From Algibacter sp. L3A6 (lineage in GTDB: Bacteria > Bacteroidota > Bacteroidia > Flavobacteriales > Flavobacteriaceae): a DNA stretch of 64,000 nucleotides. Location: NCBI RefSeq assembly GCF_009796825.1, contig NZ_CP047030.1, forward strand, positions 4,276,501-4,340,500, read 5' to 3'. The notes beneath the pieces are model-generated. The model saw only the letters and a program-made list of their open reading frames with translations. It had not been told where the DNA came from and did no database searches. How positions within the stretch are numbered: the stretch's first letter is position 1; each line of letters starts with the position of its first letter. Made by a program: the position numbers and the translations under genes. Shown one piece after another: positions 28,398 through 37,466 of the stretch.

Positions 28398-30665
28398 TTA
28401 AACTTTTATTATTTTCAATATTTCCTTTGCTCCATTTTCTGAAACAACTTTTAAAAGATACACCCCTGATGACAATTCAGAAATTTCAAAGTTCCTCTCA
28501 TTCCTAGGAAAACTCTTAACCAATTGTCCATTCATATTATACACCTCTACTTGAACTACGTTTTCGGAAAGCGTAAATGTTGATGAAGATAGATTTGAGT
28601 ATACCCGAATAGCATTTTCCTTCTCTAAATATATACTGCTATTACTAAGAGGCTCACATGAAGCAGCAGTAGTAGCATTTGGACCTTGTACATTCATGTA
28701 ATCAATATTACACAAACCCGTATCACTCACGGATTCCAATCTTATATCCTTAATTCCTTCTGATAAATTAACAGTAACAGAGGTTTCTCCCCAAACCGCC
28801 CAATTCCCTGTAGAACTAAGCGTTATATTATTTAATATAGGCTCTCCATTTACTAATAAATTAGCTATTCTATTAGTTGTAGCTGCATGTCTCCATGTAA
28901 ACGTATAAGAACCTTCATCTCCAGATATTTGCCAATCTATACCATTCGCAGCTGCATTATCAGTATTGGCAAAACCATCTCCTGTGTAACCTGGTTGATT
29001 ATCATTAATCTCCCCATCAACGGAACAAAAACCAGTCTCGTTTTCTTGTATCATAAAAGAGCTTATAATTTCACTATTATCTCTTATTAATAATTCATTA
29101 GAATTGAATTTTTCTCCTGGAATAAAGCAATCGTTACAAATTACATCTGAAAGGAGTACCATATTGTCTGTACCAACTTGTGAATTTTCGTCACTCTCAG
29201 GCATTATATAGCCTAACATAGCCACCCATTCTGTTTTTCCGTCATAAGGCTGATAGATATCTCTATCTGTAAAATCCGGATGTATAAACTCTTTTCTTCC
29301 ACAAATAGCATAGGGATCTGTAGTCAAATTATAATTACCAGTGTCATTGTCTTTTATCAAAAATAAAGGCACCGAGTTTGTAACCGGAAGGGCATAAGTG
29401 TATGCTATCGGTTCAGAATCTGTTGTTGGCATAGAATTCGTGAAAATATTTTGATCATCTACACTAGTAATGTAAAGTGGCAACATTTCAGATGCTTCCT
29501 TACTAATGTCTACAATACCATATTCTACCTTATCAACTAAATCATACGATTTTTGAATAACTTCATCTCGTTCTCCCAAAACCATATAAATACGTTTAAA
29601 AAAGCCCCTACCTGGCCCAACGTCTGTGCCGTTGTTAAAAGCCGTCATAATAGTAATATCTCTGGTGGAATTAGGAACCCCAGAGATACCAATACTACAT
29701 AGTGATTTTTTAGGTTGCCAACTTTCTCCATAATGCTTATCCAAGCCATGAACAGTACTTATGGTTAACGCAGAAGGGTTGTCCATTCCATTTTCATCTA
29801 ATAGCGTTGTTTTGGCTACCCAACCTCCTGCATCGGCGATATTAAATCGAGTCGGATAAGTACCTTCAAACTGCTCAAAACTAACCCCGTCAGGCATAGA
29901 TTTTATAGAGTTTGCAAATACTGAGAGACGCATCATAGCCCAAGGCATAGCAATGTCTCCATAAGTATTAGATCCAAAATTATATCCGTAATAGGTAATC
30001 TCTAACACATTATCGCCTATATGACGATATTTGTGGTAGAACATTATATCTCCTCTATTTATACTTGGTTTTACAACAGGACCCCAATTAACACAAGTAT
30101 AACTTCGATCACCCTTATCAAATTTTTCAGTAAATAATGGATGATAAAAAGGAGTTTCGGGATCCATAACAGGATCAAAATCTGTACGAACATACATACC
30201 AGCTCCATGAACAAATCCATTTGCGTAAGGAATACCATCCATCAATACACTATCATCATGATTTATTTTATCTCTCCATGTTTGAAGGACCACATCATCT
30301 ACCCAAGGACTCTCGCCTCTAGCACCTGCTTGCGGTGGAATTAACTCCCCTGTACCCTCTAAAATCCAAGAATATAATTGTCCTCCTTTACCTATTCTAA
30401 TAGACCAATCAAGATTATCTGATGTATGATTCAATTGCGTATGAAAAACATCATCTTCAGTCCAAGGTTGACCTGGATACCAATCTGATTCTGTCCAACT
30501 ATCATCTGTAGTAGTTAATGACAAAGCACTTGTTCCTTGCGTTGGCGTTGGACTGATTCCTAGATTATCAAAAACATTAAAAAAGGAATTTTGCCCTTGT
30601 ACTTTAGTAGTGGTAATGACAACTAACAAAAACACAAGTTTAACTATCAATATTTTCATAATCAT
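28398..30665 (-). CDS. Secreted protein of the RIGKGGQ family with binding module and T9SS sorting domain
   Basis: I do not recognise the main domain. The 755-residue protein has a signal peptide (to about 24) and a large domain (about 25-520) containing SIRIGKGGQLYSW, FVHGAGMYV, CVNWGPVV and MPWAMMRLS. These line up with the proteins at 57,670 and 60,345 and the pseudogene at the right edge. A binding module follows (about 530-655, GFCSVDG, GYTGDGF, SYTFTWRHA) of the type repeated three times in the next gene. The protein ends in a T9SS sorting domain (about 670-755, ILKIIKV). In this member two family motifs are changed: NWG..AH reads NWGPVVK and PWGGVR reads PWAMMR. A secreted polysaccharide-active enzyme or binding protein is my inference from context. 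Confidence 0.65.
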   Translation of the reverse strand: MIMKILIVKLVFLLVVITTTKVQGQNSFFNVFDNLGISPTPTQGTSALSLTTTDDSWTESDWYPGQPWTEDDVFHTQLNHTSDNLDWSIRIGKGGQLYSWILEGTGELIPPQAGARGESPWVDDVVLQTWRDKINHDDSVLMDGIPYANGFVHGAGMYVRTDFDPVMDPETPFYHPLFTEKFDKGDRSYTCVNWGPVVKPSINRGDIMFYHKYRHIGDNVLEITYYGYNFGSNTYGDIAMPWAMMRLSVFANSIKSMPDGVSFEQFEGTYPTRFNIADAGGWVAKTTLLDENGMDNPSALTISTVHGLDKHYGESWQPKKSLCSIGISGVPNSTRDITIMTAFNNGTDVGPGRGFFKRIYMVLGERDEVIQKSYDLVDKVEYGIVDISKEASEMLPLYITSVDDQNIFTNSMPTTDSEPIAYTYALPVTNSVPLFLIKDNDTGNYNLTTDPYAICGRKEFIHPDFTDRDIYQPYDGKTEWVAMLGYIMPESDENSQVGTDNMVLLSDVICNDCFIPGEKFNSNELLIRDNSEIISSFMIQENETGFCSVDGEINDNQPGYTGDGFANTDNAAANGIDWQISGDEGSYTFTWRHAATTNRIANLLVNGEPILNNITLSSTGNWAVWGETSVTVNLSEGIKDIRLESVSDTGLCNIDYMNVQGPNATTAASCEPLSNSSIYLEKENAIRVYSNLSSSTFTLSENVVQVEVYNMNGQLVKSFPRNERNFEISELSSGVYLLKVVSENGAKEILKIIKV

Positions 30666-30783
30666 TTATTTGTAGAAAGATCTATATTATCTTACTAGAC
30701 TAGAGCAAATATTTTCCCTTAAAAGAAGGATTTTAATAAATTCAAAGACTTAGAAGTTATTGAATTGGGATGTTAATTTTAAA

Positions 30784-31482
30784 TTATTTAATCTTTATAT
30801 TAGATTTAATTGAAGCAATATAAAAATCAATCTCTTCTGCTAAGTAATCAGAATCAGATGAAGGATTTTCAGTTACTGTATAGTATTTTTTACCATTAGA
30901 ATGCCCTGTAAGTGGCTTTCCAAAAACAATTTTAAATTGCGTATACTCGTTTATGTTTGATGCATATTCATTATCGACTTCAAAAGTCACCTTAAGCGTT
31001 TGCCAACCGGGTTTAAAATCTTTTAAATGGCATATTTTGTACCTTCTTTTAACATCATCTCCATCAATAACAAAAACAATTTTACGTTGCTCTTTTGGCA
31101 CAGAACTTAAATCCAAACCATCTAAATCTACTGAAACATATATTTTTACTTCAAAATTAACAAGTAAAATATCTTCAATTTTCTTACTTTCTAGATTATT
31201 TTTAAATTTAAAAGTAACAGATGGAAAACCAGATGTGCTTTTTGCATTTTTTGTAAACTTAAATGCTTTATGTGTATTAACCCCTTCTAAATTAGGTATT
31301 AATGGAGTGGCAGATATAAAACTAAAATCATCTTTAGACAATTTCTTATCTTGACTTGATATATTTGCTAACTCCATGTTTTTTATACCATTTCCATAAT
31401 CTAACCATATTTCGGAGCAATTTTGAGCATTTATGGAGTAAGAAAACAACAACGCCAAACTAATTAAATATATTCTTTTCAT
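30784..31482 (-). CDS. Secreted protein of unknown function, DYGN beta-sandwich module
   Basis: The 232-residue protein has a signal peptide (ending SINAQ) and a single beta-rich module beginning IWLDYGNGI and ending DFYIASIKSNIKIK. The next gene upstream encodes the same module (WVDYGNSEY ... VSIYVSSI) plus a sorting domain, so the two are paralogues. This one has lost or never had the sorting tail. The pattern of W-x-D-Y, a central GWQTLKVTFEVDN strand and a final IYVASI strand resembles non-catalytic carbohydrate-binding beta-sandwiches. A glycan-binding role is inferred, not shown. Confidence 0.55.
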   Translation of the reverse strand: MKRIYLISLALLFSYSINAQNCSEIWLDYGNGIKNMELANISSQDKKLSKDDFSFISATPLIPNLEGVNTHKAFKFTKNAKSTSGFPSVTFKFKNNLESKKIEDILLVNFEVKIYVSVDLDGLDLSSVPKEQRKIVFVIDGDDVKRRYKICHLKDFKPGWQTLKVTFEVDNEYASNINEYTQFKIVFGKPLTGHSNGKKYYTVTENPSSDSDYLAEEIDFYIASIKSNIKIK

Positions 31483-31505
31483 TATAATATTTTATTTTAT
31501 AATAA

Positions 31506-31544
31506 AAATGAGGTTATGTTATAATTATAAACAAAACCTCATTT
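31506..31544 (-). terminator. Hairpin between the two DYGN-module genes
   Basis: AAATGAGGTT and AACCTCATTT form a ten-pair perfect stem around a loop of 19 AT-rich bases, located just after the stop of the 31,560 gene and before the next start. No strong T-run follows on the minus strand, so it may be an attenuator or messenger-stabilising structure. Confidence 0.5.
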
Positions 31545-31559
31545 CTTATTTACTCTTTC

Positions 31560-32534
31560 TTATTTTTTCACAAAACGCTTAACCGTTTTTTGACTATTTT
31601 CTGATTCCATCTCAATAAGATAAACACCTTTAGAAAAACTACTTATATCTATTTGCTTTACATTAGACTCTTTAACTAGAGAACCTATTGTATTAAAAAT
31701 TTTAACCGATTCTACATTATTAGATAAAAATATTTTATCCTCTGCTGGGTTAGGATAAAACAAAAGTGACTCAGTTTTATTAATATCGTTATTAGTAGAT
31801 AATAAAGTTGCATCTAACGCAGTATCAGATAATATACTACTAACATAAATAGATACGTCTTCCTCTAAAAAGTTAGTGCCATCTGTGTAATACTTAAGAG
31901 TTCCACCAGGCTTTGTTGTAGTAGAACCTAAAACAAGTGTCGCTTGATCATATTGGTTTAAATTTGTAGCATCTTGAGTTCTAATTTGAACCTTAAAATC
32001 TAACTCTTGCCACCCCGTATTAAAATCAATCTTAGCACCTAAAGGTCTTGCACTTGTTCTTGTCTTAGCTACTCCTTCAGAATCTTTTAGTTGCAATGTA
32101 AACCTCATGTCAGCTCCTGAAGAAGTTTCTAAACCAGTTAAGTCTACTCCTGTACTAGCATCTGGATCTGCAACTATATAAAGAGTAACCTTTACATTAA
32201 TATCTATGGTAGCGGAAACTACTGCATCGTCTAAATTCCCATTAAGCTGAACTGTAAAGCTTGGAGTTCCTGAAGTTCCTACTGTACTAGCTTTAACATA
32301 TTTCAATGCCGTCTGGTTTGCAGCACCTGTAGGTGCGGGAACCGCAGGCGAGTCTGAAGTATAATCATAAAACAGAGAAGATCCTGGTTCGTCTTGAGAT
32401 GCAATACTAATTACAGACCCATAGTATTCTGAGTTTCCATAATCCACCCAAGTTTGATCAAAAGTTTGAGCACTTGCAGTAAACGAACCAATACATAAAG
32501 TTAATAGACTGCTTAAAAATAATTTTGTTTTCAT
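31560..32534 (-). CDS. Secreted DYGN-module protein with T9SS sorting domain
   Basis: The 324-residue protein has a signal peptide (SFTASAQ) and one beta-sandwich-like module at about residues 24-235 (TWVDYGNSEY, PSFTVQLNGNLDD, GWQELDFKVQIRT, EDVSIYVSSIL). A type IX sorting domain follows at about 255-324 (FYPNPAEDKIF ... KTVKRFVKK). It is paralogous to the neighbour at 30,784. A similar scheme, ending in IYVxSI or YYFDxL strands, recurs inside the larger proteins at 37,467, 47,939 and 57,670. No catalytic residues are evident, so a surface glycan-binding protein is the likeliest reading. Confidence 0.6.
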   Translation of the reverse strand: MKTKLFLSSLLTLCIGSFTASAQTFDQTWVDYGNSEYYGSVISIASQDEPGSSLFYDYTSDSPAVPAPTGAANQTALKYVKASTVGTSGTPSFTVQLNGNLDDAVVSATIDINVKVTLYIVADPDASTGVDLTGLETSSGADMRFTLQLKDSEGVAKTRTSARPLGAKIDFNTGWQELDFKVQIRTQDATNLNQYDQATLVLGSTTTKPGGTLKYYTDGTNFLEEDVSIYVSSILSDTALDATLLSTNNDINKTESLLFYPNPAEDKIFLSNNVESVKIFNTIGSLVKESNVKQIDISSFSKGVYLIEMESENSQKTVKRFVKK

Positions 32535-32840
32535 AAAATATTTAGTTTAAATGTTAATAGAGGGTAAAACTAGCTAGAAATCACATTATTTTGTTTCTCT
32601 AATTACTTCTTTTATTGCTTATTTCAATTTATTTAAAAATAAAAAAGCTTTTGCAGCTAGCTATTACAGTCGTCTCTTATAATATTCAGAAGTACTTTAG
32701 AATATGCTTAACTAATTAAATAATATCACTAATCATTTTCTTCATATTAGAAGTCTGAAAGTTGTTTTTTCTGCTTTTTCTAAATCGTTATTTGAAGTTT
32801 ATTTATCATCGTCAAACCAAGATTGAATAATAATTCTTGA
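32535..32840. other. Intergenic region, nothing recognised
   Basis: About 300 AT-rich bases separate the gene for the 869-residue unknown protein from the DYGN-module gene. A promoter for the downstream genes is expected here, but I cannot point to a convincing box. No coding remnant is visible. Confidence 0.4.
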
Positions 32841-35450
32841 TTATGGAGGCGTTTCACCTAAGTAGTATTTAATGACAGCTGTTTCATCATTTTTAATGTC
32901 CTGGTTTACATTGTATACCAAATTAAATAATTTTGTTTCGGTATTGTAATTTGTTTGCCAAAAATCTTTTCCATGTACCGATTGGTCTACAACTTTCCAT
33001 TCACCACGATAGTATTTCCATAGCACTGGGTTTGTCACAGAACTTAGTCCAGAAAAAACAATAGGAACATATCCTTTTCCTCCAGTAAGGGTAACAAGTC
33101 CTGTGTTATTAGAAGTTTCAACAGTTAAAGGGTAAGAGGTGTGAATAGTATTTGTTGATGATGTTGCTCTTATTTTGTTACCAAGAGACTCTCTATATAA
33201 CAATTCATACGAATTTCCATAAGTAGTTAATGCATTTAAGAAATTTTTATTAGGGCCATAATAATCTACAGCTTGTTTAGGGAGTACAACAACTTCTACT
33301 AACAGCGCTATTTTATCTCCTTTAGTAAAAGAAGTTACCTCAGGAGGTGTTACCAAACAATAGGAAGTAGGATTGATTTCTTTTTTTTCTGAATATCCTT
33401 TAGAACTAGATCTTTCCATCACATAGGGCGTATTGTTTTCAGTTCCTCCAAAAGTTGCTGAATAATTTCTGATAATCATACCATTATTGGTGTCAATTTC
33501 TTTTTTGTTTTTAGCTCCTTTTTTGTACAATCCATCTCCTGCCCATAACCACGGGTTATCTCCATTTAAGGCAATTTCATTTGTGGTGTAATTGTTAGAT
33601 CCATTATTTATAGGGGTAAACTTACCAATCATACCAGTATCATTTCCGTAAACAACACTTTGTGTATTAAAATAGTTATAAAAATCACCTCCTAGTTGGA
33701 AAATATCAAACCGATTAAAGGCCGCATTTTCAAGTGCTTCTACGTTTATTGTGTAATAAATTCTTGTAAAATCATCGGATCTATTTATGTGAAATGTATA
33801 ATCAAACTTTAGTTTTTTGTCTTCAGATATTGCTGAAATTGAAGTTTCGGTTAAGTTTGGAGAGTATGCTTTAAAATCTGTTTTTACTTGTGAGTGATAA
33901 CTTCTGTTACCAGTATTATCTTCATAAACAAGAATGTCAAGTCCACCAACATTACCTGTCCATCCACATTTTGTAGAATTTCCTCCATAGGCTTCATTGG
34001 TGACTAAAAAAGGGCGAACATCTGCACCAATGGATTTCCCGTATTCATAATCAGGAGAATGAGTTATAGATTCTCCAAAACTTCCTAAGGCTGCTTCTAA
34101 CCATGCTCCTCTAGGAAATCCTGCTCCAACGACTGATAATTGGTGAGAAGATGCCGTGTAGGTTTCCCCCCATTTTGCACCTGTTTTTTTGTAAACGAGA
34201 TTCATTGTTGTGTTTGCAGGAATAATTATTTCGGTATATTCTTTAATCCAAGAACCTGAATAAAATTGTGAGGTAGTATCATGCCAGTTTTTAGAAACCT
34301 GAAGAGGCAAACCTGATGGATCTCCATTGCTGTTACAAATTATCGAATTAAAACCAACTATATTACCTGGGGGAATTTGTCTGAAACATAATTTAACGCT
34401 TTGTTCTTTAGAAGATGAATTTTCCAACGTTAAATTAATACTTTGTAATTTATCTGTTGTATCGCAACTACCATATCCCATTGTGTATTTGGGAATATCA
34501 ATATAATGCATACCTTCATCTTGATTATATGAGATGTTTGATATTTTTTTAACTGAAGGTAATGTTTGTGAAGCTGTAATACTTATTTCTTGTTCATCTC
34601 TAAAAGCTTCTTTGTATTTAGTAGCTATGTTTTCTGTAATTGCACAGAATACAATACTTACTTCATATGCAGTATTAGTTAGTAAGTCTTGTTGTGTTGT
34701 TGTTACGGTGATATTATTACCATTAATAGCTACAGATTCTGCAAGAACTCCCCCTTTTACAACAAAACCTTTATTATTAATTGCGTAAGCATGCAATTGA
34801 CCAGATTTGTAGTATTGGTTGTATTCTGCTGGAATATCAATAGATAGTTGTAGTTGACCATTGGTAATATTTACCGTAGGTTTTACGTGAAAAGTAATTT
34901 TAAAACGATTATGCCAATTAGTAAAATCAATCCCTGTGTAATAAGTGTCTATAGATGGCTTTCCATTAAAATTGGTACTTACAAATCGTCTGTTACTCCA
35001 ATTTCCAAATTCGGCTAATTGACTATCCTTTCTTCCTGTATTTGTAGGTGTATCACTTTTATCGTAAACAATAGCACCATTTTGAAGAATGGCATAGTTA
35101 ATATCACCTTTATAATTAGTTGGAAAAATAGATGAGTTTAATTGCGAGAACCCTTGTTTTTTTGATAAAGAATGTTCGTTAACCAGTAGGCTATTTATAG
35201 AAAGGTTTTTATAATCTATGTTTAATGAATAGCTACTGGTGTAATTGGTAAAACTTCTGTTTTCTGAAATAGAAGTTTTCCAATTGTTATTCCAATAGGT
35301 ATAATTATATGAATTAGTATAGTTGTCATAAGATTCTTGATTTACGGCTGTTAAACTGCTTTGAGAAAAGCAAATATTACTAATACTTATAAGTAGTAAT
35401 ATTAGTGAGAATCTTGATGTTATAAAACTGTTTTTTAGATGTTTGTTCAT
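32841..35450 (-). CDS. Large secreted protein of unknown function
   Basis: I chose the ATG at 35,450, which starts MNKHLKNSFITSRFSLILLL, a signal peptide ending SNICFSQ; the ATG at 35,501 adds 17 residues without signal features. The 869-residue product is beta-rich throughout, with many Asn, Thr and Tyr. Distinct stretches are VVGAGFPRGAWLEAALGSFG, CGWTGNVGGLDILVYED, FDIFQLGGDFYNYF and NPWLWAGDGLYKKG. I do not recognise the family. Unlike most secreted enzymes here it has no sorting domain, ending instead in AVIKYYLGETPP. Its place between a sulfatase and binding-protein genes in the PUL suggests a polysaccharide-active enzyme, perhaps a lyase or hydrolase of a new family; that is inference. 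Confidence 0.5.
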   Translation of the reverse strand: MNKHLKNSFITSRFSLILLLISISNICFSQSSLTAVNQESYDNYTNSYNYTYWNNNWKTSISENRSFTNYTSSYSLNIDYKNLSINSLLVNEHSLSKKQGFSQLNSSIFPTNYKGDINYAILQNGAIVYDKSDTPTNTGRKDSQLAEFGNWSNRRFVSTNFNGKPSIDTYYTGIDFTNWHNRFKITFHVKPTVNITNGQLQLSIDIPAEYNQYYKSGQLHAYAINNKGFVVKGGVLAESVAINGNNITVTTTQQDLLTNTAYEVSIVFCAITENIATKYKEAFRDEQEISITASQTLPSVKKISNISYNQDEGMHYIDIPKYTMGYGSCDTTDKLQSINLTLENSSSKEQSVKLCFRQIPPGNIVGFNSIICNSNGDPSGLPLQVSKNWHDTTSQFYSGSWIKEYTEIIIPANTTMNLVYKKTGAKWGETYTASSHQLSVVGAGFPRGAWLEAALGSFGESITHSPDYEYGKSIGADVRPFLVTNEAYGGNSTKCGWTGNVGGLDILVYEDNTGNRSYHSQVKTDFKAYSPNLTETSISAISEDKKLKFDYTFHINRSDDFTRIYYTINVEALENAAFNRFDIFQLGGDFYNYFNTQSVVYGNDTGMIGKFTPINNGSNNYTTNEIALNGDNPWLWAGDGLYKKGAKNKKEIDTNNGMIIRNYSATFGGTENNTPYVMERSSSKGYSEKKEINPTSYCLVTPPEVTSFTKGDKIALLVEVVVLPKQAVDYYGPNKNFLNALTTYGNSYELLYRESLGNKIRATSSTNTIHTSYPLTVETSNNTGLVTLTGGKGYVPIVFSGLSSVTNPVLWKYYRGEWKVVDQSVHGKDFWQTNYNTETKLFNLVYNVNQDIKNDETAVIKYYLGETPP

Positions 35451-35555
35451 TTTTAAAGTTGAATAAATATTAATAATACGGTAATGATTTATGTTTAACA
35501 TAAAGGAATCTTTACTATGTATTAGTAATTTAAATATTTCGATTTGCTATATAAG

Positions 35556-37457
35556 TTATTTATTAGGTATCGCATATTTAGAATAATTCTCTTTTTTAGC
35601 TGTTAATTCTTTTCTGGTAGGCATTTCTGGATAACTCACTAAAAAGTTATGTTCATCAATTAAATTAATTACGTAATGCGTTGTTCCTTTTGGTAAGTCA
35701 ACGATTACGGTGTTTTTAGAAGTTATCTTTGCATCTGCTTTGAACCATTCTTCGTAGTGATGTCCACCATTAGTTGTATAAATTAAATTGGCTTTTACCA
35801 CCTTTGCACCATTTTCTTTATAGGTAAAAGTGACTTCATTTTTATTTTTAGATGCAACTATAGCTGTAGGTACAGTTTCTTTATGCTCTAAGTCTTTTTT
35901 ATAATATGGATTGTAAGAAGGATAGCTAGCTTTCATTTCTGTTAAAAGAGAAGTAAGCTTATCATTCATTAGTTTGGCTCTTTCAGGGTCTGATGTTGCT
36001 AAGTTATTCGCTTCTTCAATATCCACTCTTTTTGATGTTCCTGTTGAGGTGTCATAGAGTTTATAAAGTTCAAATTCTGTTTTTCTTGGGTTTGGGTTAT
36101 TTTTATAATCGTAATTTCTAATCAACTTATAATCATCAATACGGATTGTACTTTGATAAGAAGAATGGGGAAAATGCCACATCATAGTGGTTCTTTCTTT
36201 TCCTTTTTTATTTAAAACTAACTTAGAGTTGGTTGGGTCTTTTAACAATAGGGTTGATAAATCATCTCCATCTAAATTTTTGTCTTTTGGTTTGTCAATA
36301 TTTAGCAAGGAAAGAATCGTTGGATAAAAATCAAGTCCGTTTACAGCAACGTCAGACTGAACACCTTTTTTAATTCCAGGACCTGAAATTAGTAAAGGAA
36401 CTCTTGTGCCTCCTTCTTTTGCGTTTATTTTTCCCTTGTCTAGTGGGTAGTTATCTGTAATAACTTCTCCAGGATGGCTTTCCATACCTCCATTGTCAGA
36501 AGTAAAAATAATATAAGTGTTTTCGCTTAATTTATGTCCTGGCCAGCGAGGATCATCAGTAGTTTCTAAATAATTAAAAACCTGTCCTACATAATAATCT
36601 AACATCTCTACCATAGCACAATAAAAAGGGTTGTTCTGTCCTTCTAAGTCCCAATGTTTAGGGTCTGCTGGAAAAGCAACTCCTAGTTTTTTACAGTATT
36701 TTTCTAAAAGAGCCTTACTTCTCGTATGGATGGGTGAATGAACTAAAAAGGTAGCATAATACAAGAAAAATGGATCTTGTTTGTTTTCTTCTAAAAAGTT
36801 TAATGCATCTTGATTATTTTGATGAAAAGGAAAACCATTCTCATCCAATCGGTAAGGGTCAGATTCTTTATTAGTGGCAAAGTCCGTTAGTCTGTTAGGT
36901 CTTTGAGGACTTGTAACACCACGATTTGCTGTAGATATGTCAAAACCTTGATCTGTTGGTTGAGGGTAGGCAGAGTGATCGATAGCCATGTGCCATTTTC
37001 CTGAATGACCCGTTTTGTAACCATTTTGCTGTAGCACTCGAGCCAAGGTCATTTCGTTTTCTGGCATACGTCCACTGTACCAAGGATCGATAATACGTTG
37101 TATGTTTTTATTGACATAAACTGTAGGAGGTGCACCACCAACAACATGTGTTTTTTGTGCTCTTGCAGGATGATTTCCACTCATGATAGCACATCTACTA
37201 GGTGCACAAGTAGGGGCGGGAGAATACGCTTGCCAAAATTGTACTCCTTTTTTTGCGAATGCATCTAGGTTTGGTGTTTCGTAGGGAGATGGTTCGTCAA
37301 TGTCGTAGCATTTTACGTCTTGCCAACCTAAGTCATCTGTTAGTAAAAGTACTACGTTAGGTGCTGGTCTTTCTTTAATAAATGTTTTATTATGCTTTTG
37401 AGCATTACAATTAAAAAATAAACTACTGATAATAATTACTATACTGCTTTTAAACAT
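35556..37457 (-). CDS. Formylglycine-dependent sulfatase (S1 type), copy A
   Basis: The 633-residue secreted protein has a signal region (MFKSSIVIIISSLFFNCNAQ), LLLTDDLGWQDVK with metal-binding Asp, the maturation motif CAPSR with Cys84, GHSGKWHMA, and IIFTSDNGGMESHPGE carrying later metal-site residues. A C-terminal extension of about 130 residues (from KETVPTAIVASKNKN) is beta-rich. It would remove sulfate from an algal glycan. A very similar protein is encoded on the plus strand at 54,341 (copy B), so one has been duplicated with inversion or both derive from transfer. It starts 9 bases after the stop of the putative glycosidase gene and is surely co-transcribed with it. Confidence 0.94.
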   Translation of the reverse strand: MFKSSIVIIISSLFFNCNAQKHNKTFIKERPAPNVVLLLTDDLGWQDVKCYDIDEPSPYETPNLDAFAKKGVQFWQAYSPAPTCAPSRCAIMSGNHPARAQKTHVVGGAPPTVYVNKNIQRIIDPWYSGRMPENEMTLARVLQQNGYKTGHSGKWHMAIDHSAYPQPTDQGFDISTANRGVTSPQRPNRLTDFATNKESDPYRLDENGFPFHQNNQDALNFLEENKQDPFFLYYATFLVHSPIHTRSKALLEKYCKKLGVAFPADPKHWDLEGQNNPFYCAMVEMLDYYVGQVFNYLETTDDPRWPGHKLSENTYIIFTSDNGGMESHPGEVITDNYPLDKGKINAKEGGTRVPLLISGPGIKKGVQSDVAVNGLDFYPTILSLLNIDKPKDKNLDGDDLSTLLLKDPTNSKLVLNKKGKERTTMMWHFPHSSYQSTIRIDDYKLIRNYDYKNNPNPRKTEFELYKLYDTSTGTSKRVDIEEANNLATSDPERAKLMNDKLTSLLTEMKASYPSYNPYYKKDLEHKETVPTAIVASKNKNEVTFTYKENGAKVVKANLIYTTNGGHHYEEWFKADAKITSKNTVIVDLPKGTTHYVINLIDEHNFLVSYPEMPTRKELTAKKENYSKYAIPNK

Positions 37458-37466
37458 AATTAATTC

